A model generated the notes under the pieces. The model was not told the origin of the DNA. It saw nothing but the letters and a program-made list of their open reading frames with translations, and made no database searches. 64,000 nucleotides of DNA. Origin: Branchiostoma floridae (lineage: Eukaryota > Chordata > Leptocardii > Amphioxiformes > Branchiostomatidae). Positions 12,200-23,127 of this stretch are shown here, one piece after another (position 1 is the first letter of the stretch; each line of letters starts with the position of its first letter). Both the position numbers and the translations under genes were made by a program. The DNA lies in contig NC_049995.1 of NCBI RefSeq assembly GCF_000003815.2, positions 1,144,587 through 1,208,586 of the forward strand, given 5' to 3'.

Positions 12200-14279
12200 A
12201 GTATACTGGAACTTGCCGTTACAAGTATAATAGCATTCTAATGTCCTCTTTTTAATGGGGGGGGGGGGCAGCTCTGACTGACATGAAATAGATTTCTAGC
12301 GAGGGCAACGCCCATGAAGTAAGTTCTTTTAGATGCAGAGTAACTAATTAACACTAACTTGGTGGACTCGAGGGGCGGGGAAGAATATTTCACACCTATA
12401 GTCCGGCAATTACTGGCTGTTAGATAACGGCAATACATTAAAAAGGAAATCCTTGTGGGGCTTCCTTTAGTTTGCAGCATGTATTTTTATGAGCCGGTCC
12501 CTCCAAATGCTGGTTACTAGTATATTATATAGAATAGAAGGTCGGACTGAGGAATCACAGACAACACGACTTAAGTACACAACGCAAATTCTTGACAACT
12601 TACTACAATCGTTGTACACGTCTTTTTAGTCTTTTTACCTTACAAGGTACGTAAGTTGTATGCTGTAGAGCTACATACTGTTTTTATTTTTGTGAATGCA
12701 ATTTTATGAATACAAAGAGCTAGCACTGAAAGATATTGTGAAACGTACATAAGTCACATTTTTTTTTCGGGGGGGGGGGGCACCAACATTAATTTTTGTC
12801 ATTCAACAAGGCGCACTTTACTAAAACATGAAATTCCAAGTTTGTATTTTGAAATTATTTGTTGCTTACTTAGTTACAAATTGTTATGTTGAAGGAAATC
12901 CATAAGTACATGTACAGCTTATGGCATTTGTCCACCTAATTATCGATAACCTATAGTGAACCTGTTTTCAAGGACATTTCATAAGGCTGTCACTTTCTCA
13001 CGGTTCTCAGCTCCTTACGTAACAATGAAGGCCATTTTCCCACCATTTAAGACTGGCCTCTCGGGGTTCACATTAGACAATTATATCTACTTGTCTTTGT
13101 TAGTGTAGCAGCTTTCTCGAAGTGTTTTTCGCCTCAAAAGTGGAATTTATTTTCTTTTTAAATCAGGCGATCATTTTCGAGCGCGTCGATGTCATCTGCA
13201 TGAAAAAATTACTCGCTTTGGCCGCTTCTTATCTTCTCTTAGCACTCTTCGTCTTGCCATTACCTTATGTAACTGTTGTCTTTGTTAGTGTAGCTACATG
13301 ACAGGTATGTTGAACTTTAATTGTGTGGAAGTGACTGGTGGCACAACGTTTTGGTTTGATTTGTCAACTGTATAATCTTTAATTGAGTCTCTCCTTTACA
13401 AGCGCACGTAGGATTGAGTCTGTCCTTGTCAACCACACGAAGTTAGCAAAGGTCCAAATGGGAGGGCCTTATTTTGCATCAGAGGTCAAGAATTGCCCTG
13501 CTGATGAAACTCAATAAAGAGTCTTCCATAATGTTTCTTTTGATTATTTTGTTCATTGAAAAGTCAACAATGGCTCATTAACAATGCAATCATTTCAGTT
13601 TATATAGTTTGGGTAAATAATGTATCGGAGTGATAAATTGCTGTTTGAGATGGCATCATTGTTACGTGACGATGTGGTTATGTAACGTTATGTTATGTAA
13701 CGATGTGGTTATGTAACGAATCCATAATGTGGTTCCCACGCTACTTTAACACTTAAATACCACCTATTATAGACTTCTAGAAACCTCCGGTGATTATCTT
13801 TATTAAGTTGGTAAATGAGGCGCATATAGAAAAGGTCAACAAACAACTCCTACAGAAGACACGAGGTGACTGAACTTATACTTACAAATAACTCACAGAG
13901 GTAGCTAATACTTACTAGAGTGCGCAAATTGCTTTTATTCTAAAAAAATTAAGTAATTTTGTAGACTTCAGCCTGGCCAAATAGAAATAGGCGATTTTGA
14001 CCAAGCTAGGAATAAAAGCCTAGTAGAAGTTAATAGGCCCAGGAGTGAACTGACCGGCCAGGGGTGAGAAAATATGTCTTCTGTCCGGCCGACTCCCCTA
14101 GCATAATATTGTCTCTATTTGTCCAATTTCTACTTTGAAAGGCTGGTAAAGGCTAGTGATTGAGTACAATAAACTAACAATAGATAAAACCATTCACTTC
14201 TTCTTTCATGAGATACTAGTAGCTATAGCCTGTCTTGATTCATTCCTACATCACAATTAGTTGACCTTGAATGTACGTC
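12200..14279. other. Non-coding stretch with short duplications
   Basis: GTTATGTAACGATGTGG-type words are repeated near 13660-13720. A compact imperfect inverted repeat spans about 13970-14160 (AGCCTGGCCAAATAGAAAT against ATTTCTACTTTGAAAGGCT) and may be a small MITE. A poly-G run lies at 12770-12780. No gene is supported. Confidence 0.4.
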
Positions 14280-14534
14280 AACTAGGAGGCTGCGATTGGT
14301 TGTTTCTGAATAAGAAATTTTAAAACTTATTTTGAAATTGACCAATCATATGCAAAGCTATCTATGCCTGCATCTGTGATTGGTCATGTCATATTTACCT
14401 CTAAGACTGATGTACATAGTTTTTTACCCCACCCTGGTTATATGTTTGCCGCACACACGGCAACTGTTTCACTGCGGCTGCGACATTCAACGCTGTGACA
14501 CGAGCAGTGCTGGAAGACAAGTTGGATACAACAG
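14280..14534 (+). promoter_or_regulatory. Candidate promoter and non-coding first exon of the MACPF gene
   Basis: Three CCAAT boxes occur within 90 bases (ATTGG at 14295, CCAAT at 14342, ATTGG at 14379). They are followed by a short GC-richer stretch ending in a strong donor, ACAG|GTAAGC, after 14534. The next compatible acceptor of note is at 22790, nine bases before the start ATG. No protein reading was found in the putative exon, so it would be 5' UTR. This is inference from motif arrangement; a TSS was not identified. Confidence 0.3.
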
Positions 14535-15959
14535 GTAAGCACTAAATGTTGCAACAAAAAGTCTTCTCTTTTTAACTGACTTTCTGCTTGGTATCCTACA
14601 TAGTTTTATCAAAATATTCTGCGCTGTCCCGTTCATTTATGGACTTATAACAACTTTTTTAGTAATCTCTCCTTACTTTTCTGTATCCCGATGTGTTTTA
14701 TTAGCAAATTTAGTTTATTTATTCATCTATTCAACTGGTAGAACCATGAGAACTGTTTTAAATAGACTTGGTCATTGGGAATACACAAAAATTCGTGATT
14801 ACGTGACATGTATCTCATGTCATTTTGCGGTCAAGTTTGTATGCCCTCGCTTGATAAAGTGATCTTTGATTTTTTCCATCGATCCTAGCCGGTTATTTGG
14901 TTCGCTTGGTATTAGAAATGAAATTTATCATAAATGTTTGCCAAACTAATATCTAGTTTAGCTACATGTTTACGAGCATACAAAGTGTTGGTAGAAGTGT
15001 CGTATAGTCGACTTCTAAACCCCACAAACATATTTTTTATCTTGATAGTTTAGAGTTTATTCTCTGTTTTAATTTTGTATTGTTACGTTGAGTAGAGAAT
15101 ATCTCATGTGGATCCCGCATTTTCGGAGGTTGCAGTACGTACATTTAGGTCATACCTGTGACGCGAAAACGTTCGATACGGGTGTTCCGGACCGGACTTT
15201 TCTTTATCCTCTTAACTTGCATTGAATACCTTTTCGACGAAAATATCTGCAATTTGTCGGCTTTGATATTAATTCCTATCGATTTTTTTTACCAATGTTT
15301 CTATTACATTTCTATCACACCGTATAGCCCCAAATCTTGCATATATTGTTTTGACGTTTTCTAGATTTCCAGGATAGAGCAAGAACGGAAGGGAAAACTT
15401 TTATGTTTTGTCGATGCAAAACTTTAGATATATATAGGTGGGTTGCAGATTGCCCGCAATCTCTCCAGGCAATGTTAAAATTCAAGAAGAAAACGCTCCC
15501 GGTTTGACTTTTTGTAAGTATTTAGGCTCTGCTTAGGTAAGTTCTATATAAGTCTCGAACGGAGCTCTCTAGTCAGGAATTTTGTCTGATTTTTTAAGTA
15601 ATTTCACCTGTCCAATGATTAAATACATGTCTTTCCTCACTTCACTCAGGTTAAAATCCTCACTTCACTCAGGTTAAAATGAGTAGCTAGCTTCAGTTAG
15701 GGTCGTTCCTTGAATATAACGATGGTCCTCTGAATTGGGGTATGCCCTGGTGTGCGATGTTGCGAGTCGTTCTGTCTGCCAGAGGTCTGGCGAGTCTTCG
15801 TCTGGTATCAGCTAAACATGTCAGTAATTGTTCTCGGCAGAAAGAACAGCATAATACAAATCTATGTTGTAAATATCTTTCTTCGTATAGCGAACCGCAC
15901 GCATGCAGTTTGAGAACAGTTCCAGGGCTTTAGCAGACCCCCCAGTCATAATGGCAGGT

Positions 15960-18900
15960 TATGTATCTATATTTGTCCAATTTGTACTATTTTTCCCGCG
16001 ACCTATGGAGCCTGGTAGAGACTAAGAGCTTCATACGCACCTCAAACGGACTTGAACATATACGCATGTGTGACCCCACCTTAAGACCCTCTGACTACCA
16101 ATCAAAAAGCCAGCGGCTAGGAACGGCTCCTGGTCGTCCGACCAGTTTTGCTCACAGCTAGCCTTTTAATCCCTGTCTTAGTACTTTGGTCTTGTTAACT
16201 TTGTGTTGTCAATCTGATCTATGTGTATATTTAGCTATTTGAATCAAATCAATTAATGCATATATATGCGTTAACAACGTTAACTAGCTTTAAGATCCTG
16301 CCTTTGCGTTTACATTTTAATGTGTAAATATTCATTTTAATGCAATCACTTACACTATCCAAGTGCCAAGGACAATTGCATGTATATCTATTTGTGGTCT
16401 AGATAATATTTTTGCGTCCGCGCATTGTATTGACCTCATGCATTTATCATACTGCTGTTCTTGCTCGCTAAGCCCTGTCACACGACCCTCGGTGGCGGGT
16501 CAAGGCTACTTGTTGTCCGACAAGTTTTGTTCAAGGCTAGCATCAGGGGTGTTTGAGCTATTGCATTTACACTCAATCGTTAGAGTAAGTTTGAATTCGT
16601 CGGAAGATTTGTTTACCTTAAATGTTTTGCCAGGTTGATGGGAATTGGAAAACAAATGTGACAATGACAATTGGGTGTGCGTAGATGAATAGTAACGGTT
16701 TGGAAAAATGAGGCTATATAAGGACCCTATAGGCGGCATTGTCTACATGAAATCACACGGCTCAATGCTTCCTACAGTAGACATTCCAAGGTAACTTGTA
16801 AATATATTAACAGTGGACACCCTGGATCGTCGAATAAAAACAGAACTGCCTAGTGTTTTCTTGATGTGCCCATGTGCACAAACAACAAATAACATAGACA
16901 TTGATTTGATCAACAACGTTTGATAGAAATCCTGCTTGAAGTTGTTAGTTGTTTGGAGTTTTTGTACATAAACTACAGCACACACGAGATATTGTAGTAT
17001 TTTCTTTTGAATATGAAAATAAGGTCTTTGTCAGCAATTTTTATTTCTATCGTCATTCCTATTTTTTTCAGTTAGATAATATATCTATTTTTACTTCAAA
17101 TTTGTCCACAAGCACTGGATAGCGGAGTTTGCGTTACACAGACCAGAAATTTGTGAACTCCCCTCATTCATTATGAAAATAAACTATTGGCTTGCATAAT
17201 AGATATCAAATCACGTCAATGATTCCCTGTACTATACACATATCAGACGTTGAAGGGATCTGCCAACAAGTATCGCAGTTAATTTTGCCGAGAATGTGAA
17301 CCAAAATCGGCCCCTCCAGTAAAAAAACAGTCGGCAGAAGGCACCCAACCAAACTACTTACAGTCTAACGCAAGAGCTATCTACCTCTTAGAAATCACAA
17401 ATTTTACATTTTTCAGCTATTTAAATTTTATTCTACTTTCTGGTACAATCCTATTTATGCAGTTATGATACCCTTTTGTCTTTTTTTGCATGGATTCATT
17501 CCAAAGTGTTTTCTATGCCCAGTAGACTTACCATTCGACAGTTTGTGGGTTTGATGTTCCCCTTTATTTTTTGTTTACGTATCACACATAGAATCATTCA
17601 AAGAGCTCTATTTTTGTCTGTGCCGTTGCGCTGTAAGATTCAGGTAAACTTAGTAATGACCGGATGAATTAATTTTTTTCTGTGGAAAGTTGGTAAACGG
17701 AAATACTGGAAATTTTGAAATCAGATAAACTTGTATCGCCATGTCTTTGGCAGTCCTAAGTTGTTCTTTATTTATAATTTTTATGCCAAATAGTTTATTA
17801 GTAAGTATTTTGTCAGGTTAAGTAAAAACCATGACAATGCAAACGTTAGAAGGAGTTGGAGTATCATATGGTTGACTACATGGATCGTGTTGGGAGTTCT
17901 TGGATCACCTGACTGTCAGAATTCGGGAGACGAGGGGGGGGGGTCTACCGCGAGTAGTGCAGGATCCGTCGTAGACTATTTTCAAACCAGCTGGAGGAAA
18001 CGCACATACAAGTCTACAAGTTTTGTATTCGATCGTACCAAGACATAGAGCAATATATATTGTATATTGAAGAAAAAAAGACATTTCAAACCGAATATGG
18101 GTCTGGTCGCTTTTGTAAAATCCGGATTACAAAACATTGTGATGCAATTGCAACACTTTTTAGAAATAGCCACTACAGCACGCTAAAAATACTTTTCTGT
18201 CTTTTTTCTTAGCCCGTGATCATCGTTCAATCCCTCAAAGTGGCCCAGAAGTGACTTAGATAATAACCGCTTATCAGTCCTATGCTGAAATTATTGCCCA
18301 GCACAATTTTGCATCTTAACTATTCATCTTGTAGAGGCTATTAGCTGCTTGTTTGGAGTTCCTTTAAGTAACATTACTGCAATAGCCTTCTTATATCAGT
18401 TTGGTTCAGTCATTAGAGTAAAATCCAGTCTCTTTTGTTGGTAAGCCAGCCATTATGACCTTATCACCCCGACTCTTGGTCGTCTGACAAGTTTTGTACA
18501 CAGCTAGCATTGTAATCTCTCTTTGTGTTGTTGATACTTTGGTTACGCGTACGTTTGCTAAGGTGACAACCGTACGTGCAGTTCGTGCAATTTGACGACA
18601 TTCTCCATGCTTGCCCAGCTGAATCATATGTGTGTCGACCTTTAGCAGCTGGGAACGGCTCCTGGTCGCCCGACCGGTTTAATTTGTTGCCCCCCCCCCC
18701 TCCACTCTGTTTTTGCGTTCACACCCGATTGTTGACATATCCATTATATTGGAGCTCACTGGATTAGCTTTTTTCTATGACTATATATTTATAGAATTTA
18801 GAGAACACAAGTAACAGTGATATCTACGTCTTTATAAGAGTGCAGCTACGTTTTATAAAACACTTAAGGATATAAGGGAATTGACGTAATGACAAGTTTT

Positions 18901-19420
18901 CGTGCTCGCCTAGCCGAATACTGTACATGCATTTAAGTTAGCGGGCAGTTAGTTTTGAAAAATGATTTTTCGCGGAATCGTCGAATAAATACTGCCTGGC
19001 GGTTTTTATAACATTTTCTTGATTGGTCCCGACGCACTAACAACAAATACCATACTTATAGCTGTAACATTAATGGACGGAGTGCTAAATCAGAAGTTAC
19101 CAACGAATAATCACCTCTAATGTGGCACCAAGCGTAAGACCCGCTCTGTCCGTTGCGTTGATTATTAGTCCAGTGCTGTACTTTAGCCATAGTGGAATCG
19201 TACTTCGTTGAACATCCATGTTCTTGAGTTTGTTAGCTCGTTGGAGTTCTTGTAAGTTAGCCAAAACAACCATTTTCATGTATAGGGTTTTCTTTAGCTA
19301 CTTGAAGTAAATTCAGTCCCTGTTGTGAGCAACCATTCGGTGTGACCTTTTGACAACCAATTAATGTGGGTAGAAGCTGGAAACGACTCTTAGTCGTCCG
19401 ACCACTTTTGTCTTGATATT
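15960..19420. repeat. Several diverged copies of a dispersed repeat
   Basis: GGAACGGCTCCTGGTCG and the following CCGACCAGTTTTG recur near 16115, 18650 and 19380, with a related form at 18478. ATCGTCGAATAAA occurs at 16828 and 18977. TTGTTTGGAGTTTTTGTA-like words occur at 16950, 18350 and 19240. Copies are scattered in one orientation and old, suggesting repeated local duplication or several insertions of one element. Confidence 0.45.
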
Positions 19421-20319
19421 ATTGTCTAGTGTCGGGAGAACGAAGATCAGATGCCCCACCTAGCCATTTTCTAAGGTACTGCAATGAAAAAATGGCGGAA
19501 AATACTGATCTCTACCAAGACCAAAAGGGCCATATGACTTGTTGGTTACGGACGATGTAAAACGATAAGTCCCTCCAAAACGTTGATAATAGTTTCTTCA
19601 ATTTTGATGTTTTAGTTGTTGGGAGATGTAAAACAGGGCTCGTGGGCAAAAAGAAATGATTTTAAGTAGGGCCTTCACACTGAAACCAAATTAGCAGGAA
19701 TCAAGCAGAACAAGCTGGAATGGAGTATATTTGCAAAATTCATGCCACATTCGGGTGGGCATTCTAAATGGACCTTATATCCCTTTCACACGAGAAGTAA
19801 TGAGCCCACATGCCGTCAGAATGAAAATTATTTTCTATTCCTGTGAATTTGTAGTATTCTAGAAATTCTTACTGCATACTAGATATTCTTTCGGCTATAT
19901 TCTGGCAGGATTCGAAGTGGCTTGCCCTTTCGGTGCTTTTGCCTTTGATTCGGTGCGGTGAAAATTGATTGAACTATGGTTTTGTGAGGAACCTTTTTTC
20001 TTACCTCGGCCGCGTACAGAAGTTGGCGCCATGCCATGGGAGGCTCAGTATCATAAATGTATTCCCTGGCTGTCGCCCGAGCCTCGCTCAATGTGGCAGG
20101 GACAGTTTTCAGGTGCGACGTCCCTCTATCGATCCTAAAATCGATCAAGAAGTACGGCCGATGCTCGTCGACAAGGTGAGGGGGGGGGGTATAAGATAAC
20201 TGACAGGAACTGAGTGAATAAGGCCCTGAACAGCCACTCTTCATGCGCCAGATGTTTGTGTACTGCAGGGACCAGAGTAGACGGACAACCAGACAAATTT
20301 AGCACAAGTAGTCAGCCGG

Positions 20320-20650
20320 TTGTCCCAAAACCTCAACCTTCAGAAGATCAATAGCCTACCGTAGACCCAATGCCTGGAACAACCTACCGCCAGACACGCG
20401 TACGGCTCCAAATCTGACCTGCTTTAAGAGACCCTTGAAGTAAAGTAATGACCAAAACGACACGGACTATATATGAACGCTGAGCTTATAGCCCTACTAT
20501 ATACAGACTTGTACTATGTATGTGTTTATTAAGACTCTGTAACCTGTATCTCTGTTATATTTTATCTGACCCATACCTCCCTCATGGCTTCCATTAAAAG
20601 CAGCCTGCTGGCCGATTTGAGATTCTCATGAGAAGATAAAGGTTCAATTT
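20320..20650 (+). pseudogene. LINE reverse-transcriptase C-terminal fragment
   Basis: The + frame near 20347-20444 reads FRRSIAYRRPNAWNNLPPD and then a stop, the standard C-terminal tail of CR1/L2/Jockey-type reverse transcriptases. About 200 bases of 3' UTR follow. It is strongly 5'-truncated. The same family is present on the minus strand at 57415-57740. Confidence 0.75.
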
Positions 20651-20884
20651 AATCTATACATTCGAGCGAGAAGTCTGACTGGGGGTATAATCATCTTTTA
20701 ATTATAAACAATGAAAATGACAGATAAATTTTCTCCAAACCCTCAGTCAGGAGATGAATAAATAAAAGATTACATGGAGTTAACTAGGAGTCGTAACTTT
20801 AAGATCCTGTAAGAATTAATAACAAAGGCATGTACTATCTATTAACTTAACAAAGTCGTATTACGCTAAACTAGGGCATTTGCC

Positions 20885-21218
20885 ATGCCATGGTGCGAAC
20901 AGTTCATAGTCTGCCTCTTAGAGTCACTGTGGTGTAGCGCTGGCATGGTACGTGTTAGACTTCCAGTCTCCCTGGAGCTGGATCAGGTTCGCTGGTACTC
21001 CACAGTCGCAGGCCCACGTCGCACCGCCGCGACGGAGGCTTTCAATGTAGATGTAGCACGCACAATACCTGAGTGGAACGCCCTGCCTGGCACGGTTATA
21101 AGTGCTCCCAACGTTGAGTGCTTCCGTGCCAGGCAGGCGGCCTGCCCGCCCTAACCCGGGAGCCGGTCTATTTGGGGGTTACCACAATGTAGGACCATGT
21201 AGATGTAGATGTAGATGT
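20885..21218 (+). pseudogene. LINE 3' fragment with (TGTAGA)n tail
   Basis: The + frame ends with RRTAATEAFNVDVARTIPEW and a further short tail to a stop near 21153, a degraded reverse-transcriptase C terminus. It ends in an ATGTAG repeat at 21197-21219, the microsatellite tail usual for CR1-like elements. Confidence 0.6.
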
Positions 21219-21736
21219 GTCAGCTGTCCTGGGTCTTGTTGTAACCGCATAAGTCTAGTAGGAAGTGCCGCGGCAAAGTCACGAAGGTTTGGTGCGTCAT
21301 GGGTACATTCCGCGGCCCCGTTTCCTGGGGCAGAACAAAGGCTGGTCCCTCCGGGTCTGCCGCGTGTGTCAGGGAGAACTGGATTGTTTTGCTCCAACGA
21401 ACGGTGATCACTGCGCCCCACGTGAAGAATCGGAAGTCTTTGCGTCATAGCTGCTTGACAGGGTCGAAGCTGTCCGCTGTTTTCGGTAACTAGAAGGTTC
21501 GACTTGCGGAAGAACGAGAAGAACCCTACCAAACACGTGGCCCAGAAGACCACGTGCTTGGGCTGAGTGAGGTCCAGCCGTGTGTTGATGGCGCGTAGAA
21601 TGTCCGGGGTGATGGGGAGCTTCTGTGTGACGCAATCAGCACGAATAGGCGAATCCCGCGCAATGTGGTTTGTAGAAGCCAGTTGTTGTGCAGTGTTTAA
21701 GTGAGTGTTCTCGCTAGAAACACCGCGTACCGGCAC
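21179..21736 (-). pseudogene. Tyrosine-recombinase fragment, DIRS-like retroelement
   Basis: On the minus strand the frame contains KLPITPDILRAINTRLDLTQ and FWATCLVGFFSFFRKSNLLV, matching the recombinase region of DIRS/Ngaro-type elements. Downstream the reading continues in another frame (ITVRWSKTIQFS, 21411-21376), so at least one frameshift breaks it. The N-terminal part, reverse transcriptase and catalytic C terminus are not visible, so it is an inactive relic. Confidence 0.7.
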
Positions 21737-22790
21737 AGACTTTTAGTTGTAGCTCGTAATTGGGACAGGTACATACTGATGATACAAACAGAACCGAAGA
21801 TACGCCCGCCGCTGGGATTTGTACGTCGCTTTTGTTGATTCAGCATAGGTCCTTGCTCGGTAGAAGCGGATGTTGGCGTCTAGGGATGCTTCGCTATCCA
21901 AGATGCCTGTTGAGGCAAAATAGGCAAAGTTTTAGTGGGAACATGTGGCAGATCACACTCGACTCGTGTTACATACTTGTTCTGGTTGTGCTATTGCTGC
22001 AGTTCACATTTTTTTCGCGTCCGCACGCGTTGAAGGCGGTCCGTGAATGAGACCCAGACTATTCAGCCTGGCTGGAGCTAATTAGCTGACCGTGGCGGGT
22101 CCGTGTATGATCGGATCAAACAACCTCCTCGGATCAAAATATGAATAAACAATCCTTTATCATAAGTTCATAACCATAAACAAACTGACGACGAGTCTCG
22201 TTTCAGAGTTTCGGTGCAGAGCGAGTAACGGGCGACTCCTAAAATTTGCCGACGATCCCCAAGAAATTGCGCGCTGATCGAGAAAACACGCAGACGTATA
22301 ACTGCCGAAAATGTCCTTCAGACTTCGCAGACTTGACGTCGATTTTTTTTCAATGTTCTGTAGATGTCCCTAGTTAAACTGAATTAGTATCATGTTATAT
22401 TCTAAGCTTAGCAATCTATTTTTTTTTATAAAAAGTAAGCCAGGAGTATGAATACAAGTGACAAAGGAGTATAATCATATTACATGTATTATTGTGTAAT
22501 GCATAATTTGTTGCTAATTGAGGTCCGTTCGGACCCCTTTTAAACCAGACAGAAACTTCCAATTGTAGCTTATACAGCAATAGACAAATCTTCGCAAAAT
22601 ATTATTTTGAGTCTTACGGCATGTATTTAAAATTGTAGAAAGAATTAACCTTCAATGAAAAATTATAATTGGTACATTGGAATATACGCCTGGTATCCAA
22701 ACTAACTAGGAGCAAAGTTGAATCCAATGTCACAAATTGACCTATTGCCTAACGGATTAACAGTGTTTACATGTTCGCTCTATTTTATAG

Positions 22791-22926
22791 ACCAACAACA
22801 TGAAGAAGGCAGTGGGGGTAGGAGTACCCTTAGTGCTGGTTCTGACTGTCGCCGTGTACCTCGGTGTGACGTGGTACAAACAGGATGAACCAAAACCCCG
22901 TCACCGTTGGATCAAGAAATCCGTAG
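22791..22926 (+). CDS. Exon 1 (5' UTR tail plus residues 1-42): N-terminal membrane segment
   Basis: A pyrimidine-rich tract and TTTTATAG precede 22791, so this looks like an internal exon whose first nine bases (ACCAACAAC) are 5' UTR; coding begins at ATG 22800. The peptide has two Lys at positions 2-3, about twenty hydrophobic Val/Leu-rich residues, then a charged stretch, which fits a type II signal anchor or a signal peptide without an obvious cleavage site. The donor is GTAG|GTAAGG; the exon ends in phase 1. Confidence 0.75.
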
Positions 22927-23088
22927 GTAAGGATCATGTTGCTAAAACTTGCGTGACCAACAGCTTTTATCTAAAGACCATGATGGCAGCGTAGCATTCT
23001 CATTTTTAACTAGAAAGGCAACGTTGAAGGCAACGTTTGAAAAAAAATGCAGGATGTTTGCGAAGGAAAAGATCGCAATAAAAGAAAC

Positions 23089-23127
<39 letters not shown>

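Larger units (their letters stand above)
14535..22790 (+). other. Candidate 5' intron of the MACPF gene
   Basis: If the donor at 14534 and acceptor at 22790 belong together, this 8.3-kb stretch is an intron. It contains a 23-base tandem duplication at about 15634-15679, diverged repeats between 15960 and 19420, LINE 3' ends near 20320-20650 and 20885-21218, and a broken DIRS-like recombinase at 21179-21736. No other coding exon is supported. Confidence 0.3.

Noticed and set aside
13970-14160. Small inverted repeat, possible MITE
   Set aside because: Arms are short and imperfect and no target duplication was found; left as a note only.
19879-20244. 121-codon minus-strand frame
   Set aside because: Longest unexplained frame upstream of the gene, but no motif was recognised and no conserved context was seen, so it is not called.
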